From the NCBI GenBank assembly GCA_035295665.1, contig DATGIQ010000315.1, positions 1 through 8,939 on the forward strand: DNA of 8,939 nt, written 5' to 3'. Below are positions 1-5,809 of this stretch, one piece after another. A model generated the notes under the pieces. It was not told where the DNA came from. It ran no database searches and worked only from the letters and a program-made list of their open reading frames with translations. Position numbers and translations under genes: made by a program. Origin of the DNA: DATGIQ01 sp035295665 (lineage in GTDB: Bacteria > Planctomycetota > Planctomycetia > Gemmatales > Gemmataceae). Each line of letters begins with the position of its first letter. Position 1 is the stretch's first letter.

Positions 1-830
1 GAACAGAGCGTGCCGAAGGCGCGCGAGACGCGGTCCTGCAGCGCCTGCCGGTTCTCGTGGACAAGCGATTGCCGCGCCTGCCGCTCATACGTGATGATCT
101 GCGGAATCACCTCGCGGATTTCCGACAGGATTGTCGTCTCGCTTTTCCCCAGGGTTACCTGGTTGGAGATCTGGTAAAAGTCGCCGGACGCCCGGCTCCC
201 TTCGCCGTAGAGACCGCGGACGGCCAGGTTGATCTTCTGCAAGGCGCGAAACACCTTCTCGATGTGCTTGGTGAGCACCAGCCCCGGCAAGTGCAGCATG
301 ACGCTGGCGCGCATGCCGGTGCCGACATTCGTGGGGCAGGCCGTCAGGTAGCCAAATTCCTCGCTGAAAGCGTAACTCACCTTCTGCTCCAGGAGGTCAT
401 CAACCTTGTCGATGTCCTGCCAGGCTTCGTCCAGCGATAGGCCGCTGCGCATCACCTGAAGCCGAAGCTGATCTTCCTCGTTGACCATGAGACTGACCGT
501 CTCGCGTTCATCGAAGGCAACGCCGCGGGGTCCTTCGGCGGCGGCGATCTCGCGGCTGATCAGTTGCCGTTCGACCAGGAACTGCCGGTCGAGCGGACTG
601 AGGCTGGCGATGCTGAGGTAGCTCAAGGGCGAGGCGGTATCCAGTTTGGCGATGCGCTCGCGGAGCAGAACCTCCATGTCCGCCTTTTGATGGGCGCTGG
701 CACGGTTGGTAAAGGGAAAAGCGGCCAGGTTGCGCGCCAGGCGGATCCGGCTGGAGATGACAATATCGGCCTCGGGCCCAGTGCCGCGCAGCCATTCGCC
801 ACTGGTATGAGTCAGGTTATCCAGATTCAT
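1..830 (-). CDS. mcsB: Protein arginine kinase McsB (partial, C-terminus beyond left edge)
   Basis: McsB phosphorylates arginine residues of proteins; in Firmicutes this marks them for the ClpCP protease. My own translation from the ATG at 828-830 gives 276 residues open to the window edge. The family is about 350 aa, so roughly 75 C-terminal residues, including the phosphoarginine-binding part, are missing. Phosphagen-kinase signatures are visible: SSRIRLARN (residues 26-34, ATP-phosphate-binding arginines), NEEDQLRL (117-124), the catalytic-cysteine motif TACPTNVGTGMRAS (163-176, Cys165), and GLYGEGSRASGDFYQISNQ (206-224). The His that often follows NEED in phosphagen kinases is Gln here. 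A GGAAG-like ribosome site lies just upstream of the ATG. The start lies inside the end of the preceding McsA-like gene (14-bp overlap), which suggests translational coupling with its adaptor. Identification is firm; the substrates and the partner protease are not visible in the window. Confidence 0.96.
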   Translation of the reverse strand, partial: MNLDNLTHTSGEWLRGTGPEADIVISSRIRLARNLAAFPFTNRASAHQKADMEVLLRERIAKLDTASPLSYLSIASLSPLDRQFLVERQLISREIAAAEGPRGVAFDERETVSLMVNEEDQLRLQVMRSGLSLDEAWQDIDKVDDLLEQKVSYAFSEEFGYLTACPTNVGTGMRASVMLHLPGLVLTKHIEKVFRALQKINLAVRGLYGEGSRASGDFYQISNQVTLGKSETTILSEIREVIPQIITYERQARQSLVHENRQALQDRVSRAFGTLC

Positions 831-1314
831 CCGTGGCTTCCTTCTTTCGAATCAAGTCACGTAAGCGAGTGGCGTCTTCGTAGGCTTCCGCCTCGACGGC
901 CTCTCGCAGTTGTCCTCTCAGTTCCGTTAATTCGGCCACCAGCGCAGCCGAATTGGGTCGGCGCCGCGGCACCTTGCCGACGTGCCGGCCGGCTCGATGA
1001 ATCCGCCTCAAGAGCGGCTCGAGCCCAATGCGGAAAGCCTGGTAATCATGGGGGCATCCCAGCCGGCCTTCCGCACGAAACTCCATATACTTTATGCCGC
1101 AAACGGGACAGGTCAACCGCGCCAGTTCATCCGTAGGCTGGCCGATGTGCTGGCCGATCAGCGTCTGCAGAATCGCCGGCAGGTTCAGCTCCTGCTGCTT
1201 GACCAACTGCTTCTGTTCAGCACACGCTTCGCAGAGGTGCAGCACTTTCTTTTGGCCGGACACAATATCGGTTAAGTGAACCGTGGCCGGCTTCGAGCAG
1301 CTCTGACACTTCAT
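817..1314 (-). CDS. McsA-like zinc-finger/UVR-motif adaptor protein (second copy, next to mcsB)
   Basis: This encodes a 165-aa protein starting MKCQSCSKPATVHL. I chose the start at 1314 over the longer frame to 1353 because family members begin at this cysteine motif and a strong GGGAGG lies just upstream. Domains in order: an N-terminal CQSC/CEAC zinc finger, a middle CPVC motif followed by GRLGCPHDY, and a C-terminal UVR helix pair (about residues 127-160: ELTELRGQLREAVEAEAYED then ATRLRDLIRKKE). McsA activates McsB and serves as its adaptor in Bacillus, and adjacency to mcsB supports the same role here. The fourth cysteine pair of Bacillus McsA (GCxxCY) is changed to GCPHDY, so one zinc ligand must be His or Asp, or that site is lost. 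Stop codon TAA (817-819) lies 14 bp inside mcsB. I leave the symbol empty because two paralogues compete for the name mcsA. Confidence 0.9.
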   Translation of the reverse strand: MKCQSCSKPATVHLTDIVSGQKKVLHLCEACAEQKQLVKQQELNLPAILQTLIGQHIGQPTDELARLTCPVCGIKYMEFRAEGRLGCPHDYQAFRIGLEPLLRRIHRAGRHVGKVPRRRPNSAALVAELTELRGQLREAVEAEAYEDATRLRDLIRKKEATDESG

Positions 1315-1322
1315 GCCGGCTT

Positions 1323-1328
1323 CCTCCC
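1323..1328 (-). promoter_or_regulatory. Shine-Dalgarno GGGAGG of the second McsA-like gene
   Basis: On the minus strand, GGGAGGAA ends about 8 nt before the ATG at 1312-1314. It fixes this ATG as the start rather than the upstream in-frame ATG at 1351-1353. Confidence 0.75.
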
Positions 1329-1401
1329 TGAAGCGCGAGCAACCGTCGGACAAGATTGCCCTTGCTTTGTTCCTCGTTGACCCCGCACGGGTTCGTTTTG
1401 C

Positions 1402-1887
1402 TCAGCTTTCTTCCAGCTGGCGAATGCGATCCCGGAGCCGGGCCGCCTCTTCATAAGCCTCTCGGGTGACTGCTTGCTGCAGTTGCTTGCGCAGTTGAAT
1501 CAACTCGGATTGGGTCTGTATATTCTGCGGCAAGCGGCGCGGCGTCTTCCCGCAGTGCCGAACCTCGCCATGAATATTCTCCAAGAGCGGAGCGAGTTCT
1601 TCCCGGAACTCTTGGTAATCGTGTGGACAGCCCAATCGGCCGGAATTCCGAAATTCGACAAACTTGATCCCGCACACCGGGCATTCCCGTTGGTTAAGGG
1701 CGCTTGCTTCATCGCCCTCTTCGATCTGTCCGGCGCCCCCTTTTTGTCCCGCGCCCTGTTGCTGGGAATCGTAGAAGAATTTTTGGTAACATTCTTCGCA
1801 CAGGTGCAACTCTTCGTACTGCTCCTCACTAACCACTTCCGTAATGTGGTAGGTGGCCGGCTTGGGACACTTCTGGCACTTCAGCAT
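1402..1887 (-). CDS. McsA-like zinc-finger/UVR-motif adaptor protein (first copy, promoter-proximal)
   Basis: This encodes a 161-aa protein starting MLKCQKCPKPATYHITEV. The start at 1887 is preferred over 1965 because the homology begins there, GGGAGA lies 9 nt upstream, and the longer start would place the -10 box of a strong promoter inside the gene. It has the same layout as its downstream neighbour: CQKC and CEEC, then CPVCGIKFVEFRNSGRLGCPHDY, then a C-terminal UVR motif (AYEEAARLRDRIRQLEE). Between the first finger and the CPVC motif lies a Gln/Gly-rich linker (about residues 44-60: SQQQGAGQKGGAGQ) that the other copy lacks. It is the first gene of the presumed operon, with an 87-bp gap before the second copy. 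By homology it is an McsB activator or adaptor, or a Clp adaptor. Which of the two copies works with McsB cannot be told from sequence. Confidence 0.9.
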   Translation of the reverse strand: MLKCQKCPKPATYHITEVVSEEQYEELHLCEECYQKFFYDSQQQGAGQKGGAGQIEEGDEASALNQRECPVCGIKFVEFRNSGRLGCPHDYQEFREELAPLLENIHGEVRHCGKTPRRLPQNIQTQSELIQLRKQLQQAVTREAYEEAARLRDRIRQLEES

Positions 1888-1896
1888 TGCCACGAC

Positions 1897-1902
1897 TCTC
1901 CC
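1897..1902 (-). promoter_or_regulatory. Shine-Dalgarno GGGAGA of the first McsA-like gene
   Basis: GGGAGA lies 9 nt before the ATG at 1885-1887 on the minus strand. It supports that start over the in-frame ATG at 1965, which lies within the promoter. Confidence 0.65.
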
Positions 1903-1937
1903 ATCGTTTCCAAGCTCCGACGCACGTCCCCAGCGCC

Positions 1938-1965
1938 ATTCTAACAGGGGGGGGGATGCTGTCAA
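1938..1965 (-). promoter_or_regulatory. Sigma70-like promoter of the mcsA-like/mcsB operon, with C9 tract in spacer
   Basis: On the minus strand a perfect TTGACA -35 box (1960-1965) is followed by a 16-bp spacer and TAGAAT (1938-1943), five of six matches to TATAAT. Transcription would start near 1931, giving a 5' leader of about 45 nt before the ATG at 1887. The spacer holds nine consecutive C (G on the plus strand, 1947-1955). No CtsR-type heptad repeat or CIRCE element is apparent around it, so control differs from the Bacillus clp/mcs operon as far as can be read. Confidence 0.8.
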
Positions 1966-1972
1966 GGACAGG

Positions 1973-2040
1973 GCGAACGAGGCGAAATCCGCAAGCCCCT
2001 ATCGCGTCGGCCCGCTCCGGTCGTTCGCTCCGCGTTCGCT
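1973..2040. repeat. Three copies of a cgttcgct-like word, operator-like arrangement
   Basis: The word cgttcgct occurs at 2022-2029 and again at 2033-2040, 11 bp apart start to start (about one helical turn). Its near-complement gcgaacga is at 1973-1980, just upstream of the mcs -35 box, and forms a perfect 8-bp inverted pair with 2021-2028. Spacing of one helical turn would suit a DNA-binding protein on one face of the helix, but no known operator is recognised. Confidence 0.4.
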
Positions 2041-2074
2041 GCGCGCAACACCTCGAATCAGTAATTGCGCGCAG
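2039..2074. repeat. Perfect 10-bp inverted repeat (hairpin or operator)
   Basis: ctgcgcgcaa (2039-2048) is the exact reverse complement of ttgcgcgcag (2065-2074), with a 16-nt loop. There is no T tract after it on either strand, so it does not look like an intrinsic terminator. It lies 44 bp upstream of the leuS -35 box and about 75 bp upstream of the mcs -35 box, so it could be an operator for either. Confidence 0.55.
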
Positions 2075-2117
2075 AAAATGCGGAAGACGCAGCGCCCGAA
2101 TCGGCACAGGCCGGCGG

Positions 2118-2146
2118 TTGACAAGATTTCCGACCCGGCATAAGCT
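2118..2146 (+). promoter_or_regulatory. Probable sigma70-like promoter of leuS
   Basis: A perfect TTGACA (2118-2123) is followed by 17 bp and TAAGCT (2141-2146), a weak -10 box. Overlapping alternatives CATAAG (2139-2144) and GCTAAT (2144-2149) have four matches each but poorer spacing. Start of transcription would be near 2152, where a leader hairpin begins. The -35 box is convincing and the -10 less so. Confidence 0.6.
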
Positions 2147-2151
2147 AATCA

Positions 2152-2188
2152 CATCCGCCGAACGTGCATGCACGGATTGCTGCGGATG
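2152..2188 (+). other. Leader hairpin upstream of leuS
   Basis: catccgc (2152-2158) pairs perfectly with gcggatg (2182-2188). The loop holds the 12-bp perfect palindrome cgtgcatgcacg (2163-2174), which can fold on itself instead. The hairpin starts about where the predicted transcript starts and precedes the terminator-like stem by 3 nt. Confidence 0.5.
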
Positions 2189-2191
2189 AGC

Positions 2192-2221
2192 AAGCCCTGG
2201 CACCGACCGAGGGCTTTTTTT
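2192..2221 (+). terminator. Rho-independent terminator-like hairpin in the leuS leader (attenuator or end of a small RNA)
   Basis: aagccct (2192-2198) pairs perfectly with agggctt (2210-2216) across an 11-nt loop, and a run of seven T covers 2215-2221. No plus-strand gene lies upstream to be terminated, and leuS starts only 38 bp downstream. The likeliest roles are an attenuator for leuS, or the 3' end of a roughly 70-nt small RNA starting near 2152. The loop holds TGGCACC, which resembles the T-box core, but the leader is too short for a normal T-box. Confidence 0.65.
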
Positions 2222-2246
2222 ATTGTCTTTCTGGGCCGCACGCCCT

Positions 2247-2251
2247 GGGAG
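2247..2251 (+). promoter_or_regulatory. Shine-Dalgarno GGGAG of leuS
   Basis: GGGAG lies 8 nt before the ATG at 2260-2262, where LeuRS homology begins. It argues against the earlier in-frame ATG at 2164, whose extra codons run through the terminator-like hairpin and lack a ribosome site. Confidence 0.75.
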
Positions 2252-2259
2252 CTGCCCGC

Positions 2260-4989
2260 ATGCCCGCCTATCATCCCAAGACCATCGAACCCCGCTGGCA
2301 ACGTTACTGGGAAGCACACAAAACCTTCCGCGCTCCCGACCACTCGGACAAGCCCAAGTATTACATCCTCGATATGTTTCCGTATCCCAGTGGAGCGGGG
2401 CTTCACGTCGGCCATCCGGAAGGGTACACCGCAACCGATATCTTGGCCCGGTACCGGCGGATGCGCGGCTTCGAGGTCCTGCACCCAATGGGTTGGGATG
2501 CCTTCGGCTTGCCGGCCGAGCAGTACGCCATCGAGACTGGCACGCATCCGCGTGTCACGACGCAGCGGAACATCGACACGTTTCGCCGGCAAATCAAGAT
2601 GCTGGGCTTTAGCTACGATTGGGATCGCGAAATCGACACGACGGATCCGCATTATTTCCGATGGACGCAGTGGATCTTCTTGGAGCTTTTCGATACATGG
2701 TATGATCCGGTGCAAAACCGAGGCCGGCCCATCGCGGAACTGCCCATTCCGGCGGACGTTCAGAAGGCGGGCGCCGACGCCGTGCGATCCTACCAGGACA
2801 GCAAACGGTTGGCGTACCAGGCGGAAGTGCCCGTCAATTGGTGCCCGGCCCTGGGAACCGTGTTGGCCAACGAAGAAGTCAAGGATGGCAAATCGGAGCG
2901 GGGAGGCCATCCGGTCGTGCGGATGCCGCTCCGCCAGTGGATGTTGCGGATCACTGCTTACGCCGATCGTTTGTTAGCCGACCTGGACCAGGTGGATTGG
3001 CCCGAGCCCATCAAGCAAATGCAGCGCAACTGGATCGGCCGCAGCGAAGGGGCGGAAATCGATTTCCCCTTGGCATCCGACGCCGGGAAGTCTCACCCGG
3101 CGATCCGCGTGTTCACGACCCGGCCGGACACGGTCTTCGGCGCAACCTACATGGTGTTGGCTCCGGAGCATCCCCTGGTCGAAGCCATCACCACAGCAAA
3201 CCAACGCAGCGCCATCCAAGCGTACCAACGGCAAGCCACCGCCAAGAGCGATCTGGAGCGTACGGAGTTGACGAAGCAGAAAACGGGCGTCTTCACCGGG
3301 GCCTACGCCCGGAATCCGGTGAACGATAAAGCGATCCCCATCTGGATTGCGGACTACGTCCTGGCCAGCTACGGCACCGGTGCTATTATGGCCGTGCCGG
3401 GACAAGATGAGCGCGATTGGGAATTCGCGGAAGTGTTCGACCTGCCCATCGTTCGGACGGTCCAGCCGCCGGAGAGCTGGCAGGGAAAAGCTTACCTCGA
3501 CGAAGGCCCGGCCATCAACAGCGGGTTCCTCAATGGGCTGAACATCGCCGATGCCAAGCGACGCATCGTCGATTGGCTGGAAGCGCACGGGTTCGGCACG
3601 CGCAAGGTGAATTACAAGTTGCGCGATTGGCTGTTCAGCCGGCAACGATACTGGGGCGAGCCATTCCCGATCTTGCATGAACTCGACGCCAACGGCCAGC
3701 CAACCGGGCTTGTCCAACCGCTGACGCTTGCGGAGCTGCCGCTGGTGCTGCCGGAGCTCGAAGACTACAAACCGTCCGGCCGGCCGGAACCGCCTCTCGA
3801 AAAGGCCGCCGACTGGGTCTGGGTCGTCCGCCACGGCAAACGCTACAAGCGTGAGACCAACACCATGCCACAGTGGGCCGGTTCCTGCTGGTACTTTTTG
3901 CGGTACCTCGACCCGCACAATGATCAGGCGTTTTGTGCGCCGGCCAAGGAACGTCACTGGATGCCCGTCGATCTGTATGTTGGCGGCGCGGAACACGCGG
4001 TGCTCCACCTGCTCTATTCACGCTTCTGGCACAAAGTTCTCTTTGACCGTGGCCATGTGCACACACCGGAGCCCTTCCGCAAGCTGGTGAACCAGGGCAT
4101 GATTCTTGGTGAGATGGAGTTCACCGCGTGGCGACGGCAAGGCAAATGGATTGCGCCGCCGGCCGAGGCGGAGGAACAACCAGGCGACCAACGCATCAAA
4201 CTCACGGAGGACCAGGTCGAGAAAAAAGGGGATGGGTTCGTGCTGACCGAGCAGCCGAACGTCCGCGTCGATGCCCGTGCCTACAAAATGTCCAAGAGCC
4301 GCGGTAACGTCATCAATCCGGACGAAGTGGTCAACCGCTACGGCGCCGACAGCATGCGCCTCTACGAGATGTTCATGGGCCCCTTGGAAGCGACCAAGCC
4401 CTGGAGCATGCGCGGGGTCGAAGGGGTGTACCGATTTCTGGGCCGAGTTTGGCGCTTGGTGATTGACGATCGCGCCGACACACTGAAACTCGCTGCCGCC
4501 GTCACCGCGGACGAACCCGACCGGGAGACGCAACGGCTCGTCCACCAGACCATCAAGAAAGTAACCGAAGACCTGGACGCGATGCGGTTCAACACCGCCA
4601 TCTCCGCCATGATGGAGTTCAGCAACCACGTGATGAAGCTGGAGCGCCGGCCGCGTTCGGCTCTGGAAACGCTGGTACTGCTTCTGAGTCCTTTCGCGCC
4701 CCATCTGGCGGAAGAGCTGTGGTCAGCCCTGGGCCATCCGCACACGCTGGCCTATGAGCCTTGGCCGTGCTTTGAAGAAGCGCTCACACGAGCGGAGGAG
4801 ATCGAAATTCCGGTGCAGATCAACGGCAAGCTGCGGAGCAAGATTACCGTGCCTGCAGACAGTGGCGAAGCTGAGCTGCAAGCCGCCGCCCTCGCGGACG
4901 AACGCATCCAAAGTATGCTCCAAGGCAAGCAGATTCGCAAGGTGATCGTCGTGCCGCGCAAGCTGGTCAACATCGTGGTGGCCGGATGA
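2260..4989 (+). CDS. leuS: Leucyl-tRNA synthetase (LeuRS)
   Basis: This cytoplasmic class I synthetase joins leucine to tRNA-Leu using ATP and edits wrong amino acids. The 909-aa protein begins MPAYHPKTIEPRWQRYW and is somewhat longer than the roughly 860 aa of E. coli LeuRS. Features in order: catalytic fold with DMFPYPSGAGLHVGHPEGYT (HIGH-type HVGH, residues 49-52); the zinc-region segment VNWCPALGTVLANEEV; the CP1 editing domain with TTRPDT (286-291) and GTGAIMAVPGQDERDW (about 372-387, editing Asp383); the return of the catalytic fold with GSCWYFLRYLDP; a leucine-specific insertion rich in charged residues before KMSKS (676-680); the anticodon-binding domain; and the C-terminal tRNA-binding domain ending KLVNIVVAG. 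The editing motif has Gln382 where E. coli has His. The stop codon overlaps the next gene by 4 bp (ATGA). Confidence 0.98.
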   Translation: MPAYHPKTIEPRWQRYWEAHKTFRAPDHSDKPKYYILDMFPYPSGAGLHVGHPEGYTATDILARYRRMRGFEVLHPMGWDAFGLPAEQYAIETGTHPRVTTQRNIDTFRRQIKMLGFSYDWDREIDTTDPHYFRWTQWIFLELFDTWYDPVQNRGRPIAELPIPADVQKAGADAVRSYQDSKRLAYQAEVPVNWCPALGTVLANEEVKDGKSERGGHPVVRMPLRQWMLRITAYADRLLADLDQVDWPEPIKQMQRNWIGRSEGAEIDFPLASDAGKSHPAIRVFTTRPDTVFGATYMVLAPEHPLVEAITTANQRSAIQAYQRQATAKSDLERTELTKQKTGVFTGAYARNPVNDKAIPIWIADYVLASYGTGAIMAVPGQDERDWEFAEVFDLPIVRTVQPPESWQGKAYLDEGPAINSGFLNGLNIADAKRRIVDWLEAHGFGTRKVNYKLRDWLFSRQRYWGEPFPILHELDANGQPTGLVQPLTLAELPLVLPELEDYKPSGRPEPPLEKAADWVWVVRHGKRYKRETNTMPQWAGSCWYFLRYLDPHNDQAFCAPAKERHWMPVDLYVGGAEHAVLHLLYSRFWHKVLFDRGHVHTPEPFRKLVNQGMILGEMEFTAWRRQGKWIAPPAEAEEQPGDQRIKLTEDQVEKKGDGFVLTEQPNVRVDARAYKMSKSRGNVINPDEVVNRYGADSMRLYEMFMGPLEATKPWSMRGVEGVYRFLGRVWRLVIDDRADTLKLAAAVTADEPDRETQRLVHQTIKKVTEDLDAMRFNTAISAMMEFSNHVMKLERRPRSALETLVLLLSPFAPHLAEELWSALGHPHTLAYEPWPCFEEALTRAEEIEIPVQINGKLRSKITVPADSGEAELQAAALADERIQSMLQGKQIRKVIVVPRKLVNIVVAG

Positions 4990-5807
4990 CCGATCAAGCG
5001 CAGTCGTGGAGCCAGGCGGCGAAGACCTACGAACAAGACTTCATCGATCCCTATCGTGCCGGTGTGCAAAGTCCACTGGAACAGGCCCTGCGCAAGCTGG
5101 CCGATCCGGCCCGCAAGACAGTCGCTGACCTGGGCTGTGGCACGGGTCCGCTCTTGCCGTTTCTGTCGGAGCACTTTCAGCACGTCCTGGCCATCGATTT
5201 CGCCCCGGGAATGCTTGAACGGGCTCGCACAGGTTCCGCGTCGCTCCGAAACGTCGAGTTTTTCCAGCTGGCTTTGACGGACCTGGCCCCGTTGGCCGGC
5301 GGGGTGGATGTTGCCGTCGCCGTCAACAGTCTGGTGATGCCGGAAATCCCTGCGGTGGAGGAGAGCTTGCGGCAAATTCACCGTCTGCTGCGGCCAGGCG
5401 GCGTATTTCTCGGCATTGTCCCGGCCATGGATGGGGTCCACTACCACACCATGCTGTTGGTGGATCGGGCGCTAGCCGCGGGCAAGCCGATAGAGGCAGC
5501 CCGCAAGAACGCGGCCCACTTCGCCGAGCATGCCCTGTACGATTTTGCCTTCGGCCAGTTCCGCTACCAGGGTCTGGAACAGCATTTTTGGCAGCCCTTT
5601 GAAGTCAGCTACCGATTGCAGCGGGCCGGATTTCGCTGCGTTCAGCTGGAACGGGTACTCCTCTCCTGGGAGCAGCTGGCGTGCGCGGAGGACTTGAAAC
5701 AATCCCCGCCGCCGTGGGATTGGTTCTTTCAGGCTGAGCTGGATGTTCCCTCGCCCGCGGCCCCTCTGCCCGGAAGCGGAGGCGAGGAGAGCACAAGTCA
5801 TAGATAG
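4986..5807 (+). CDS. Class I SAM-dependent methyltransferase, substrate unknown
   Basis: The 273-aa protein has a Rossmann-type methyltransferase core. Motif I is VADLGCGTG (residues 46-54), the acidic ribose-binding residue is Asp71 in AIDFAPGML, and a post-core LRPGGVFLGIVP follows at 135-146. These match the Methyltransf_11/25 type acting on small molecules, but the C-terminal half (about 150-250: HYHTMLLVDRAL, then aromatic-rich segments such as EQHFWQPFEVSYRL) gives no substrate. The last 20 or so residues are Pro/Gly/Ser-rich and probably unstructured. The ATG overlaps the leuS stop as ATGA, so it is likely translated by ribosomes leaving leuS; the ribosome site is weak (ggtgg). The coupling hints at a role near translation, such as tRNA or ribosome modification, but this is inference only. 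It converges with the next gene, with 2 bp between stop codons. Confidence 0.88.
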   Translation: MTDQAQSWSQAAKTYEQDFIDPYRAGVQSPLEQALRKLADPARKTVADLGCGTGPLLPFLSEHFQHVLAIDFAPGMLERARTGSASLRNVEFFQLALTDLAPLAGGVDVAVAVNSLVMPEIPAVEESLRQIHRLLRPGGVFLGIVPAMDGVHYHTMLLVDRALAAGKPIEAARKNAAHFAEHALYDFAFGQFRYQGLEQHFWQPFEVSYRLQRAGFRCVQLERVLLSWEQLACAEDLKQSPPPWDWFFQAELDVPSPAAPLPGSGGEESTSHR

Positions 5808-5809
5808 CA

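Larger units (their letters stand above)
1888..2259. other. Divergent intergenic region between the mcs operon and leuS
   Basis: This 372-bp stretch has no convincing gene; the open frames crossing it have no family resemblance and no ribosome site. It holds the mcs promoter near the left end, short repeats around 1973-2074, a leuS promoter at 2118-2146, and a structured leuS leader at 2152-2221. Its central part (about 1970-2110) is GC-rich and rich in the word cgttcgc and its complement. Confidence 0.8.

Noticed and set aside
57..440. Plus-strand open frame at the left edge
   Set aside because: It is a shadow of mcsB, whose minus-strand frame carries all the kinase motifs.
1340..1401. Possible internal promoter or regulatory hairpin in the 87-bp gap between the two McsA-like genes
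   Set aside because: Only a 10-bp near-palindrome with a 4-bp stem (cccgcacggg) was found, with no paired -35/-10 boxes and no T tract. Too weak to report.
1930..1990. CtsR or HrcA (CIRCE) operator at the mcs promoter
   Set aside because: Neither the CtsR heptad direct repeat (GGTCAAA type) nor the CIRCE inverted repeat (TTAGCACTC/GAGTGCTAA) is present.
2152..2221. TGGCACC in the leuS leader terminator loop as a T-box riboswitch
   Set aside because: The predicted transcript has only about 40 nt before the terminator, too little for stem I with a specifier loop, and no antiterminator pairing was found. The 7-nt match may be chance.
2164..2259. Earlier in-frame start of leuS at 2164 (32 extra residues)
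   Set aside because: There is no ribosome site, the added residues lack LeuRS similarity and would be encoded by the terminator-like hairpin, while GGGAG sits correctly before 2260.
2974..4008. Long minus-strand open frame (344 codons) opposite leuS
   Set aside because: It is the antisense shadow of leuS, whose frame has full-length homology and all motifs. High GC keeps the opposite frame open; no ribosome site or family signature was seen.
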